64,000 bases of DNA from CAVSSX01 sp963730735 (lineage in GTDB: Bacteria > Actinomycetota > Acidimicrobiia > Acidimicrobiales > RAAP-2), in contig CAVSSX010000007.1 of the NCBI GenBank assembly GCA_963730735.1, positions 1,364,001 through 1,428,000 of the forward strand, in the 5' to 3' direction. This document shows, one piece after another, positions 35,361 through 43,914 of the stretch (the stretch's first letter is position 1; each line of letters begins with the position of its first letter). The position numbers and the translations under genes were made by a program. Under the pieces are notes generated by a model. The model saw nothing but the letters and a program-made list of their open reading frames with translations, was not told the DNA's origin and made no database searches.

Positions 35361-36149
35361 GTGTCAGTCATGCTGGAGGGGAAGACCGTGTTGGTGTCGG
35401 GGGTCGGTGACGGCCTCGGGATGCGCCTGGCGCAGTCGGCACTGCGCGAGGGGGCCGACGTGGTGCTGGTGGCCCGCAACGCCGAGAAGCTGGCCGGGAT
35501 CGCCGAGGGCCTGCGGGGCGAGGCGGGCACCGTCGTGGCCCACGCCGCCGACATCACCGACGAGGGGCAGTGCCAGGCGGCGGTGGCGGCGGCGGTCGAT
35601 CGGTTCGGTCATCTCGACGCCGTCGTCAACTGCGCCGCCTTCGAGAACGCCTTCGGCGGCCTCGAGGCCTCGTCGTGGGACGAGTGGCAACAGGCCATCG
35701 CGATCAACGTCCTCGGGGTGATGAAGATCTCCAAGGCGGCGCTGGCGCCGCTGCGGGACTCGGGCGGCGCCATCGTCTACATCGGCTCGCAGACCAACTA
35801 CCACCCACCGGCCGAGGTGCTGCAGCTGGTCTACGCCTCGACCAAGAGTGCCCAGGTGGGCGCCATGCGCCACCTGGCCCTCGAGATGGGGCCGGTCGGG
35901 GTCCGGGCCAACATGGTCGTCCCGGGTTGGATGTGGGGCCCGGCGGTCGAGGGCTTCGTCGTCTCGACAGCCGAGGCCGAAGGGGTGGCGACCGAGGAGG
36001 TCCTCGCCCGGCTGACCGTCGACATGCCCCTGCGGCGCATGGCCACCGACGCCGAGGTGGCCGACGCGGCCATCTTCCTCGCCTCGCCGCTGGCGTCGGG
36101 GATCACCGGGCAGACGTTGTTCGTCAACGCCGGGGAGTACATGAACTGA
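35361..36149 (+). CDS. Short-chain dehydrogenase/reductase
   Basis: A 262-residue SDR with GVGDGLG (14-20), NCAAFENAFGG, Ser143 and Tyr158-Lys162 (YASTK). The Ser-Tyr spacing is two residues longer than usual (NYHPPAEVLQLV loop). VVPGWMWGPAVEGF and ITGQTLFVNAGEYMN make it a close paralogue of the SDR at 4863. GTG 35361 follows GAGGGGGGG; a second start (ATG 35370) is possible. Substrate unknown. Confidence 0.85.
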   Translation: MSVMLEGKTVLVSGVGDGLGMRLAQSALREGADVVLVARNAEKLAGIAEGLRGEAGTVVAHAADITDEGQCQAAVAAAVDRFGHLDAVVNCAAFENAFGGLEASSWDEWQQAIAINVLGVMKISKAALAPLRDSGGAIVYIGSQTNYHPPAEVLQLVYASTKSAQVGAMRHLALEMGPVGVRANMVVPGWMWGPAVEGFVVSTAEAEGVATEEVLARLTVDMPLRRMATDAEVADAAIFLASPLASGITGQTLFVNAGEYMN

Positions 36150-36185
36150 GGACGGCGCCGGGTCGGCCGCGGGCCCGGCGGTGAC

Positions 36186-37106
36186 TCAGACGACCGGCGG
36201 GGGCGTCCCCTCGGCGCTGGCCAAGAGGGCCGGGTCCCAGTCGCAGACCACGCAGGCGTGGCGGAACGCCGACTGGGCGAACGCCACGCCCAAGGACTGC
36301 AGATCGGGACGATCGCAGATGTCGTCCCAGTCGAGCGTGTACTCGCCCAGCGGTTCGTTCCAACGGGCGGCCGGTGGAGCCAGCGTGGCCGAGGCGAAGC
36401 CGTCGGGGGCCGGGTGGGCGTAGGCGTAGAACGCCCCCTTCGGGTACCGGTCGTCACCCGGCCACCAGCCGACGGCCACCTCCTGGGCGTCCATGGCGTT
36501 GCGCATGATGAAGTCGTTCGACGGCGGCGTCGCCGGCTGGCCCGAGAACAGGCTCACGGCGAGGTCGAAGGAGCCCCACCAGGCGTTCACCGGTGTCGAC
36601 CGACCCCGGTAGGGGGCTCGGAAGGCCGCCAGGACCAGCGCCGCCTGGGTGGCGGCCCCGAAGTAGGCCGTGACGTGGTCGCCGTCGTAGCGGGCGTGTT
36701 CCTCGTCCTCGTCGAGGGGCACGGTCCACGACACCTCCTGGGGCCGGGTGTCGATCTGCACCGGGCCGGCCAGGCGGCCGACCGCCTCGAGCACGCCGCG
36801 GGTCACCTCGCCCACGGGCCGGTCGGGCCCGAGGGGCAGGCGTTCGACGCCGCCGGTGCTCGTCTCCACCACGGCGTCGTGGGTGCGCAGGTCGAGCGCC
36901 ACCACGAAGGTCCCGGTGCCGGCGGGGGAGGGCAGCGGCGCCGTCTCCCAGCCCCGAGCGCTGAGCCGGAGGGCGGCGTGTTGGAGCTGGGGCTCGGGCG
37001 GCGCCAGGGCCACGGCCAGTTTTCCCAGCACCTGGGTGTGGGCGTGCAGCGTGTCACAGGTGGCGCGCCACTCGTCGAAGGGTGGGAGCGGCCACTCGTG
37101 CGCCAT
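36186..37106 (-). CDS. DUF5996-family protein
   Basis: A 306-residue soluble protein. W-rich start WPLPPFDEWRATCDTLHAHTQVLGKLAVALAPPEPQLQHAALRL, a central GPVQIDTRPQEVSWTVPLDEDEEH and ILVLAAFRAPYRG-like stretch, and a C-terminal YTLDWDDICDRPDLQSLGVAFAQSAFRHACVVCDWDPAL. These features match the widespread, uncharacterised DUF5996 family. ATG 37106 has TAGCGT 6 nt upstream, so it may be leaderless. Diverges from the zinc-ribbon gene. No activity is known. Confidence 0.75.
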   Translation of the reverse strand: MAHEWPLPPFDEWRATCDTLHAHTQVLGKLAVALAPPEPQLQHAALRLSARGWETAPLPSPAGTGTFVVALDLRTHDAVVETSTGGVERLPLGPDRPVGEVTRGVLEAVGRLAGPVQIDTRPQEVSWTVPLDEDEEHARYDGDHVTAYFGAATQAALVLAAFRAPYRGRSTPVNAWWGSFDLAVSLFSGQPATPPSNDFIMRNAMDAQEVAVGWWPGDDRYPKGAFYAYAHPAPDGFASATLAPPAARWNEPLGEYTLDWDDICDRPDLQSLGVAFAQSAFRHACVVCDWDPALLASAEGTPPPVV

Positions 37107-37112
37107 ACCTCG

Positions 37113-37118
37113 ACGCTA
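37113..37118 (-). promoter_or_regulatory. Probable -10 element of a leaderless transcript (DUF5996 gene)
   Basis: TAGCGT on the minus strand, then 6 nt, then ATG 37106. The GAGGT in those 6 nt is too near the start to act as a normal Shine-Dalgarno. Confidence 0.45.
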
Positions 37119-37305
37119 GCAATCGGCGGGGGTGGCCCACCGGCCCGACCCGCCGGTACCCCCAGCTGCATGTTTGCGGTCTCCTGCGTAAAGGTGATCG
37201 GTCACGGGTAAGGTCGCCCACGACGACCATCGTGCTCTGTGGGGTGCGACGCCGGCCGGGCGGACGGCCGGGAACGACGTCGACCTCGAGTCCAAGTGAG
37301 CAGCG

Positions 37306-37530
37306 ATGAGCGTCCGCCAGACGTCCGGTCAACGGAGGAAACCCCAGGCCCACCGGGCCACGCTCCGCTGCCCGGAGTGTGGCAGCCAGGGCGTCGAGCG
37401 CGAGTCGTACTTCCTGGGCTCCACCGAGATGGTGCCGATCACCGGCCTCGATCTCGGAGGCTGCGACGGGTGCCGCCGGGTCCTCGCCGCCTACGGGGCG
37501 GCACCGATCGGCGTCCGGCCCAAACACTGA
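37306..37530 (+). CDS. Small zinc-ribbon protein
   Basis: A 74-residue protein with two knuckles, CPECGSQ (about 22-28) and CDGCRR (about 53-58), likely binding one zinc ion. The basic N-terminus SVRQTSGQRRKPQAHRA precedes it. No known family beyond the zinc ribbon. ATG 37306 follows a weak GTGAGCAGCG signal. Standing alone between the divergent DUF5996 gene and an unexplained noncoding stretch. Confidence 0.55.
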   Translation: MSVRQTSGQRRKPQAHRATLRCPECGSQGVERESYFLGSTEMVPITGLDLGGCDGCRRVLAAYGAAPIGVRPKH

Positions 37531-37719
37531 GACCTAGTAACGGGATCGCACTGGTCCGGGAAATTTCGTGTGGGGGCGGCCGTTCGGCCGTTCCTTCGTT
37601 GCGGGGAGAGGTGCAGCTTCGTTGCCGGTGGAGCGCCGGAACGCCCGTCGACCAGGGAGAACTGCAGCCCGGAGAGCAGCCCGCCGGTGAAAGGGCCGTC
37701 GGAATGCGTCCGGGGTCGC
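37531..37719. other. Noncoding stretch between converging genes
   Basis: 189 bp without a convincing ORF. It holds a tandem CGGCCGTT/CGGCCGTT and many G-rich and purine-rich segments (GGGAGAACTGCAGCCCGG, 37660 region) that could fold. No riboswitch or tRNA consensus was recognised. Confidence 0.3.
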
Positions 37720-38082
37720 TCAGGCGATGACGAGCTCGAGGGTGCCCCCGGCCAGGGCCGGCAGCCACTCGGCCTCGATGGTCAGATGGCCCTCGGCGTC
37801 CGTCGGCGCCTGCCACATCCAGACGCCGTTGTCGGGCGCCCCGGTGTGCTCCCCGGCCGACGGGTCGGCGCTGTAGCCCACCCGCTTGTCGATCTCCTGG
37901 CGCGAGTCGTCGGAGGACAGCGTGACGTCGCCGATGTGGGCCAGCAGGGGCCCGTAGTGGTCGGCCGCCACCCGGTCACCGGCGGCGTCGCGGATGGTGG
38001 CGATCAGCAATGGTCCGAGCACCACCAGTTGGTCGGTCTGGATGCGGGGTCCATCGATGGTCCAGATGTTCGGTTCGCTCAC
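37720..38082 (-). CDS. Hypothetical protein, 120 aa
   Basis: A soluble acidic protein. SEPNIWTIDGPRIQTDQLVVLGPLLIATIRDAAGDRV, then HYGPLLAHIGDVTLSSDDSRQEIDKRVGYSAD and VWMWQAPTDAEGHLTIEAEWLPALAGGTLELVIA. Periodic hydrophobic strands suggest an all-beta fold. I do not recognise the family. GTG 38082 has TAAGAT 7 nt upstream and no Shine-Dalgarno, so the gene is probably leaderless. 94 nt downstream of the flavoprotein gene's stop in the same direction. Confidence 0.6.
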   Translation of the reverse strand: MSEPNIWTIDGPRIQTDQLVVLGPLLIATIRDAAGDRVAADHYGPLLAHIGDVTLSSDDSRQEIDKRVGYSADPSAGEHTGAPDNGVWMWQAPTDAEGHLTIEAEWLPALAGGTLELVIA

Positions 38083-38089
38083 CGCGATG

Positions 38090-38095
38090 ATCTTA
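38090..38095 (-). promoter_or_regulatory. Probable -10 element of a leaderless transcript (120-aa protein)
   Basis: TAAGAT on the minus strand, then 7 nt, then GTG 38082. Confidence 0.45.
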
Positions 38096-38176
38096 GGCCC
38101 GCAACGGGCATGGCAACTATTCCGGCGACGCGCTGGCGACGATTCCGGCGACCGGGCACCGTCCGACCGCTCGCCG

Positions 38177-39292
38177 TCAGTCCTCGGCCGCCACGGCCAG
38201 CCCGAACAGGCCGGCGAACCGGTCGACCATCATGTCCCGGCCCTTGGCGGCGGCGACCACCTCGGGGCCGACGATCGCGTCCTGGCCGGGGAACTGACCG
38301 GCGCCGCCCTCGGGGCCGATCGGCACGGCGATGGCCGTCCCGAGCGACTGGTAGTCGACGAGCTCGTCGGACCCGTTGGCCAGGGCGGTGATGTTGGCCG
38401 CCACCGTCGTGGCCTGATGGCCGGCGAAACCGGCCATCTTGGCGTCGGCCGTCGACAAGTCGCCCAGGGCGAACACCCGGGTCTGGCCGACGACCTGCAG
38501 GGTCGGACCCACCTCGACGAAGCCATCCGGCCGGCGGGCGGCGGCGAGCTCGGGGCCGAGGTAGTCGCTGATGGGCACCACGCCGAAGCACTGGAACCAG
38601 ATGTCCGCCGTGACCTCCGAGCCGGTCGTCGTCGCCACGGTGAAGGAGTCGAGCTCCCCCGGGGCCGTGGTCGGCAGGTCGCGCAGCGGACTGCCGAGCA
38701 CCAGTTCGACCTTCAGCTCCTCGAGTTGGCGTCGCAGCTCGGCCCGCAGCTCGGGCAGGAACGGGCCACCCAGGATGTCGTCACGGGGGTCGAGCAGCGT
38801 GATCGACTTGTCGGGCCAGACGGCCCGGATCTCGCCGGCCAGCTCGATGCCGACGGGACCGGCGCCGAGCAGGAGGACCCGGTCGGCCGCCGCCAGGGCC
38901 CGATGGGCCGTTCGGACCTGCTCGTGGGCTCGTTCGGTGTCGACCTGGTCGGTCTTGGCCGGGAAGGCGTAGCTCGAGCCGGTGGCCAGCACCACGAAGT
39001 CGGCCGTGAGCTCTTGACCCGTGGCGGTCACCACCCGGCCCGGCTCGACCAGGGTGGCCCGGTCCCGCACGACCCGGCCGTGGGCCAGCAGCCCGTCGTA
39101 GCCGATGAAGATCTTGGGCAGCCAGGACGGGTCGACCAACGCCCGCAGGGCGGCAACATTGTGCATGAAGGCGTCCTTGGGCTCGACCAAGGTGACGTCG
39201 GCCGTCTCGTCCAGGGCCTTGGCCAGGGTCACGCCGCCGTAGCCGCCACCGACCACGATCACCGTGGGTCGCTGTCCCTGCTCGTCCGTCAT
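38177..39292 (-). CDS. NAD(P)/FAD-dependent oxidoreductase (NDH-2/AIF-like)
   Basis: A 371-residue two-dinucleotide-domain flavoprotein. TVIVVGGGYGGVTLAKAL (about 10-27) binds FAD, RVLLLGAGPVGIELAGEI (about 138-155) binds NAD(P)H, and VFALGDLSTADAKMAGFAGHQA (about 275-296) closes the FAD site. No membrane helix is seen, unlike many type II NADH dehydrogenases, so it may be the FSP1-like soluble type. ATG 39292 follows GGAGGAGG. Transcribed from a strong promoter overlapping two ATGATCAT sites shared with the divergent MarR gene. Confidence 0.83.
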   Translation of the reverse strand: MTDEQGQRPTVIVVGGGYGGVTLAKALDETADVTLVEPKDAFMHNVAALRALVDPSWLPKIFIGYDGLLAHGRVVRDRATLVEPGRVVTATGQELTADFVVLATGSSYAFPAKTDQVDTERAHEQVRTAHRALAAADRVLLLGAGPVGIELAGEIRAVWPDKSITLLDPRDDILGGPFLPELRAELRRQLEELKVELVLGSPLRDLPTTAPGELDSFTVATTTGSEVTADIWFQCFGVVPISDYLGPELAAARRPDGFVEVGPTLQVVGQTRVFALGDLSTADAKMAGFAGHQATTVAANITALANGSDELVDYQSLGTAIAVPIGPEGGAGQFPGQDAIVGPEVVAAAKGRDMMVDRFAGLFGLAVAAED

Positions 39293-39330
39293 GGGTCCTC
39301 CTCCGGGCCGGTTCCTACAAGTCTGTGGAG

Positions 39331-39362
39331 ATGATCATATAAGTCACAGATGATCATCACAA
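39331..39362 (-). promoter_or_regulatory. Promoter of the flavoprotein gene with two ATGATCAT operator-like sites
   Basis: On the minus strand TTGTGA (39362-39357) and TATGAT (39339-39334) are 17 nt apart. The 8-bp palindrome ATGATCAT occurs at 39331-39338 (overlapping the -10) and 39350-39357 (beside the -35), 19 bp centre to centre. The MarR-family gene starts 46 nt away, divergent, and is the natural candidate regulator. Confidence 0.65.
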
Positions 39363-39390
39363 CAAATCATCTTTTGGATCAAGCGGCCCA

Positions 39391-39396
39391 TAGGAT
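39391..39396 (+). promoter_or_regulatory. Probable -10 element of a leaderless transcript (MarR gene)
   Basis: TAGGAT, then GGGCAG (6 nt), then ATG 39403. No separate Shine-Dalgarno. Confidence 0.5.
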
Positions 39397-39402
39397 GGGC
39401 AG

Positions 39403-39975
39403 ATGGCCGACGAGTCCCTCGAGCAGCGGGCGACGGCCGACGATGGCGGCTGTGAGGCGGCCCTGGCCGATGACCTGGGCTGGGGGCTCGGCGTCGTGTT
39501 CCGGGCCTACGTCGAAGCAGCGCATGAGGCGGTGGCGGCGCTGCCCGGCGGGCCCCGCGGCTACCAGGTCCTGGCCGCCGCCACCCATGGTTCCTTCGGG
39601 AGCCAGCTGGCGTTGGCCCAACGCTTGGGCGTCGACCGCACCGTCATGACCTATCTCCTCGACGACCTCGAGGCGGCGGGCCTGATCGAGCGCCGGGCCG
39701 ATCCGGCCGATCGGCGGGCCCGACTGGTGGTCGCCACCGAGCAGGGGGCCCAGCTCTTGATCGAGTTGGACCGTCGCCTGGCCGGGGCCGAAGCCCAGCT
39801 GCTGGCCCCGCTCGACGAGGCGGCCCGGCGGAGCTTTCGATCGCAACTACGTACGCTGGCCACCCACACGGCGGCGCGTGGGGCGATCGAGAACGCCTGC
39901 GAGCTGGCCGACCAGATCGACGCGCCTCTGCCGACGCCACCGGCTCGGGCGCGACGAGGGGCCCGGGCGCAGTAG
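39403..39975 (+). CDS. MarR-family transcriptional regulator
   Basis: A 190-residue regulator. The winged helix-turn-helix spans about 48-115: GYQVLAAATHGSFGSQLALAQRLGVDRTVMTYLLDDLEAAGLIERRADPADRRARLVVATEQG, with the DRR wing typical of MarR. A C-terminal helical dimer region and an Arg-rich tail (TPPARARRGARA) follow. ATG 39403 is probably leaderless. It likely represses the divergent flavoprotein gene and itself through the ATGATCAT pair; ligand unknown. Confidence 0.85.
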   Translation: MADESLEQRATADDGGCEAALADDLGWGLGVVFRAYVEAAHEAVAALPGGPRGYQVLAAATHGSFGSQLALAQRLGVDRTVMTYLLDDLEAAGLIERRADPADRRARLVVATEQGAQLLIELDRRLAGAEAQLLAPLDEAARRSFRSQLRTLATHTAARGAIENACELADQIDAPLPTPPARARRGARAQ

Positions 39976-39996
39976 GGGTCAGCCGCCCGGAGACGG

Positions 39997-40965
39997 TCAG
40001 CCGATGGTCCGGATGGGGCTGCCCCCGAGGAAGGCGGCGATGTCCTCGACGACCTGGCCGTACATCTGCCGGAGTCCTGATTCGCTCACGTAGCCGAGGT
40101 GGGGGAGGAGGACGACGTTGTCGAGCGTCGTCAGCTGGTGACCGGCCGGGAGCGGTTCACGGTCGTAGACGTCCAGCCCGGCGCCGGCGATCGTGCGGTT
40201 GGCCAGGGCATCGATCAGGGCCGGCTCGTCGACGATCGGTCCCCTCGACGTGTTGATCAGCACGGCCGACGGCTGCATGGCGGCCAGGTCGGCGGCTGCG
40301 AACAGACCCCGGGTCCGGTCGCTCAACACCAGGTGGATGGACAGGACGTCGGACCGTGCCAGCAGCTCGGCCTTGGTCACCCGGGTGGCGCCCACCTCGG
40401 CGGCGCGCTCGTCGGTGAGGTTCTGACTCCAGGCGATCACGTCCATGCCGAACGCCCGGGCCGGGGCCACCATCGACGCACCGAGGTTGCCCAGCCCGGC
40501 CAGACCCAGCGTGGCGCCGGCCAGGTTGGTCGGGAGGTCGAGCTGCCAGTGGCCCTGGCGCATGGCCCGGTCCTCGATGGTCACCCGCTTGGCCACGGCC
40601 AGGATCAGGGCCCAGGCCACCTCGGTGGTGCTGGGCACGCCCGGCGTCGACGACGGGCGGCGGCCACCGGTGCCGGCGACCACTACGCCGCGCTGATTGA
40701 GGTAGCCGATGTCGACCGAGGCGTTGCTCATGCCGGTGGTCACCAGGAGTCGGAGCCCGGACAACTGCTCGAGCACCGGTTGCCGGAAGGCCGTCCGTTC
40801 TCGCATCAGGACCAGGACGTCGAAGTCCGACAGGGTGGCGGCCAGGTCGTCCTGGTCGATGGTCTGGTGGAAGAACGTCACCTCCACGTCGGGCCCGAGC
40901 GACGCCCAGTCGGCGAAGCCCCGGGCCACCTGCTGATAGTCGTCGAGCACCGCCACCTTGGTCAC
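39997..40965 (-). CDS. D-isomer-specific 2-hydroxyacid dehydrogenase
   Basis: A 322-residue NAD-dependent dehydrogenase. ATLGLAGLGNLGASMVAPARAFGMDVIAWSQNL (about 147-180) is the Rossmann motif, MQPSAVLINTSRGPIVDEPALIDAL the conserved Arg loop, AGAGLDVYDREPLPAGHQL the Glu loop, and VVLLPHLGYVSESG carries the catalytic His. GTG 40965 follows GGGGAG by 9 nt. No stop codon separates it from the upstream MarR coding frame. It resembles 3-phosphoglycerate-dehydrogenase-like members, but substrate is open. Confidence 0.88.
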   Translation of the reverse strand: MTKVAVLDDYQQVARGFADWASLGPDVEVTFFHQTIDQDDLAATLSDFDVLVLMRERTAFRQPVLEQLSGLRLLVTTGMSNASVDIGYLNQRGVVVAGTGGRRPSSTPGVPSTTEVAWALILAVAKRVTIEDRAMRQGHWQLDLPTNLAGATLGLAGLGNLGASMVAPARAFGMDVIAWSQNLTDERAAEVGATRVTKAELLARSDVLSIHLVLSDRTRGLFAAADLAAMQPSAVLINTSRGPIVDEPALIDALANRTIAGAGLDVYDREPLPAGHQLTTLDNVVLLPHLGYVSESGLRQMYGQVVEDIAAFLGGSPIRTIG

Positions 40966-41520
40966 GACGACAGTCTCCCCACCGGTTCGCCGACCCGTCC
41001 AGCCGTCGGGCGGGCGGCCCGTCGACCAGATCGGCGAGGGCGGCGCCCCACTCTGGCGTTGCCGGCCGAGCTGGGCCACTTGGCCCACCAAGGCCTGATT
41101 GAGCTTGGTCAGCGACCGGCCGAGGGTGCGGCGCTCCGTTTCGCTCCATCCGTCGAACATCTCGCCGAGCACCTCCCGGCGTCCCGCCTCCACGTGGCGC
41201 ATGGTCCGGGCCCCGAGGGCGGTGAGGGCCAGGTTGCTCGATCGACCGTCGTCGGGGTTCGGGCGTCGCTCGATGAACCCGTCGCGCACCAGGGCGTTGG
41301 CCTGCCGGGTGACGGTGGAGGCATCGAGGCCGAGTGCGTCGGCCAGTGCGGTGGTCGGAGAGGGCCCCCGCCGGTCGAGGGTCCGCAGCATCAGGTAGCC
41401 CGACCGGTCGACCCGGTCGTAGAGCGAGCTCCGCCGGCCCAGCGTCTCGAGCAGGCGCACCAGGGTGAGCAGTTCCAGCTCGATGGTGTCGATGGCCCGC
41501 GGTGCGGTGTCCTCGGTCAC
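40966..41520 (-). CDS. MarR-family regulator, in frame with the downstream dehydrogenase
   Basis: About 185 codons from GTG 41520 (GAGGAG 5 nt upstream). It contains the winged helix (YLMLRTLDRRGPSPTTALADALGLDASTVTRQANALVRDGFIERRPNPDDGRSS) and the dimer helices (MFDGWSETERRTLGRSLTKLNQALVGQVAQL). The MarR fold ends near residue 155; a Pro/Gly/Arg linker then runs without a stop into the dehydrogenase, giving a potential 507-residue fusion. Either a real fusion, read-through to an internal start, or a base error in the linker that hides a stop. Diverges from the stress-protein gene over a palindrome. Confidence 0.8.
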
Positions 41521-41560
41521 GAACGCTCCTCGTCGGTGGGAAAGTAGACTGACGATAAGC

Positions 41561-41573
41561 CTGTATGATACAG
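41561..41573. promoter_or_regulatory. Palindrome CTGTATGATACAG between divergent MarR and stress-protein genes
   Basis: CTGTAT-G-ATACAG, perfect 6-bp arms, in the AT-richer 103-bp gap. TATGAT (plus strand, 41564-41569) and TATCAT (minus strand) within it could be -10 boxes for either gene. A probable autoregulatory MarR operator. Confidence 0.5.
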
Positions 41574-41623
41574 CTAACTGGCACGAGCAGTGAGGGGCAC
41601 AGTCGTGGGAACGGGAAGCTGAG

Positions 41624-42112
41624 ATGCGCGGGCCGATCGTCGTAGGTGCGGATGGTTCGGCGAACAGCCGGTTGGCCATCGAGGAGGCCGGAGCCATCGC
41701 CACGGCCACCGGGCAGCCGATCATCGTGGTCTTCGTGCGACGCCCGGCGGGCTCGGGTCTCGGTGCCGCGTGGATGGGGGCGATGAGCATCCGGGCCATC
41801 CAGGACGTGACCACCACCCAGGAGTGCCTGGCCGAGGCCCAGAGCATCGCCATCCTGGACTCGGCCGGACTGACCTGGCGGTTCGAGAGCCGCACCGGTG
41901 AACCGGCCCGTGAGCTGATGCGGGTGGCCGGTGAGGCGGGGGCCGAGACGATCGTCGTCGCCGGCCGTCGTCACGGGGCCCTCGGCTCGGTGACGACGGG
42001 TGCCGTGTGCACGCAGCTCCTGCACCGGTGGCCCGGATCGCTGCTGGTCATCCATCCGCCGTCCGATAGTCCGGCCCCGCCGGCGCACCGGCCGACCGGC
42101 GAGGCGGCCTGA
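41624..42112 (+). CDS. Universal stress protein (UspA family)
   Basis: A 162-residue single Usp domain. PIVVGADGSANSRLAIEEAGAIA starts the fold; GAETIVVAGRRHGALGSVTTGAVCTQLLHRWPGSLLVIHPP has the G-2x-G-9x-G(S/T) ATP-binding pattern. ATG 41624 follows GGGAAG. The last base of its TGA is the A of the MFS ATG at 42112, so the two are co-translated; USP-transporter pairs are often stress- or efflux-linked. Confidence 0.87.
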   Translation: MRGPIVVGADGSANSRLAIEEAGAIATATGQPIIVVFVRRPAGSGLGAAWMGAMSIRAIQDVTTTQECLAEAQSIAILDSAGLTWRFESRTGEPARELMRVAGEAGAETIVVAGRRHGALGSVTTGAVCTQLLHRWPGSLLVIHPPSDSPAPPAHRPTGEAA

Positions 42113-43888
42113 TGTCCGACACCGCCGTGCTCACCCCTCCTGGGCGGTCCGACAACTACAAGTGGATCGCCCTCTCCAACACCACCCTGGGCATCCTCAT
42201 GGTGACGATCAACACGTCCATCCTGCTGATCTCGCTCCCGGCCATCTTCCGGGGGATCCACCTCCAGCCGTTGGCCCCGGGCAACACGTCCTACTTCCTG
42301 TGGATCCTCATGGGCTTCCTGCTGGTCACGGCGGTCCTGGTGGTCAGCTTCGGCCGGGTCGGCGACATGTACGGCCGGGTGCGCATGTACAACCTCGGCT
42401 TCGCCATCTTCACCCTGTTCTCCATCCTGCTGTCGTTGACCTGGATGACCGGGGCCGGCGCGGCGCTGTGGATCATCCTGATGCGCTTCGGCCAGGGGGT
42501 GGGCGGTGCCTTCCTGTTCGCCAACTCGAGCGCCATCCTCACCGATGCCTTCCCGGAGAACGAGCGGGGGAAGGCGATGGGCATCAACGGGATCGCCCTC
42601 GTCACCGGGTCGTTCCTCGGCCTGATCCTCGGCGGCGTCCTCGCCCCGGTCGAGTGGCGGCTGGTGTTCCTCGTGTCGGTGCCCTTCGGGCTCTTCGGCA
42701 CGGTCTGGGCCTACCTGAAGCTGAGGGACAACGGCGTCCGCATCGAGAGCAAGATCGACTGGCTGGGCAACATCACCTTCGCCATCGGCCTCATCTCGTT
42801 GCTCACCGGCATCGTGTACGGCATCCAGCCCTACGGCGGCCACACCATGGGCTGGACCAGCCCCTTCGTCCTCGCCACGGTGATCGGTGGTGTCGTGGTC
42901 CTCATCGCCTTCGGCATCATCGAGACGAAGGTGGAGAACCCGATGTTCCAGCTCCACCTGTTCAGGATCCGGGCCTACACCGCCGGCGTCATGGCCATGT
43001 TCCTGTCGGCCATGGGCCGGGGCGGCCTCCAGTTCATGCTGATCATCTGGCTGCAGGGCATCTGGCTGCCCCAGCACGGCTACGACTTCTCCCAGACGCC
43101 GCTGTGGGCCGGCATCTACCTGATCCCCCTGACTGTGGGCTTCCTCGCCTCGGGGCCCATCGCCGGCGTCATCGCCGACCGCCGGGGGGCGCGGGGGATC
43201 GCCACCATCGGGCTGGTGGGCGCCGGGTTCTGCTACCTGGCCTTGAACCTGCTGCCGATGAACTTCAACTACCTGCCCTTCGCCGCCATCATCTTCTTGT
43301 TCTCGTTCTTCTCGGGCATGTTCTTCTCGCCCAACCAGATGGCCGTCATGAACAGCCTGCCGCCGGACCAGCGGGGGGCCGGGGCGGGCATGAACGCCAC
43401 GTTCATGAACTCGGCCCAGGTGCTCTCCATCGGCGTCTTCTTCTCGATCGTCACCCTGGGTCTGGTGGCCTCGCTGCCCGGCAACCTCTACCACGGCCTG
43501 GTCAGCCAAGGCGTGCCGGCCGGGCGAGGCCCAGCAGCTGTCGCACCTGCCGCCCATCGGGAGCCTGTTCGCCGCCTTCCTCGGGTTCAACCCCATCCAG
43601 ACCGAGGTGCCCCACCACGTGCTGGTCAGTCTGGGCCCGAGCCGGGCCGCCTACCTCACGGGCCGGAGTTTCTTCCCCAAGCTGATCTCGCCGTCGTTCG
43701 CCAATGGACTCCACTTGGCCTTCTACTTCGCCGCCGCCACCAGCTTCATCGCCGCCGTGGCCTCGTGGCTGCGGGGCGGCAAGTACGTCCACCGGCCCCA
43801 CGGGATCGGCGACGAGGTCGGATCCGGTCTGCTCGAGGTGGGGGACCTGGCGGCGGCCGAGGTCGGTGCCGGCGTGGTGGTCGACTAG
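42112..43888 (+). CDS. MFS transporter, DHA2-like 14-TM type, frameshifted
   Basis: About 591 residues. Conserved motifs: FGRVGDMYGRVRMYNLGF (motif A, about 82-99), LMRFGQGVGGAFLFANSSAILTDAFPENERGKAMGINGIALVTGSFLGLILGG (motif C, about 122-175) and MFFSPNQMAVMNSLPPDQRGAGAGMNATF. The frame is lost near 43522 (GCCGGG run); one extra G explains it, and the next frame reads GEAQQLSHLPPIGSLFAAFLGF, then FYFAAATSFIAAVASWLRGG to the stop at 43888. Resembles EmrB/QacA drug exporters; cargo unknown. Confidence 0.83.
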
Positions 43889-43914
43889 CGGGACCGTTCG
43901 CCGCCGGGGGAGGG

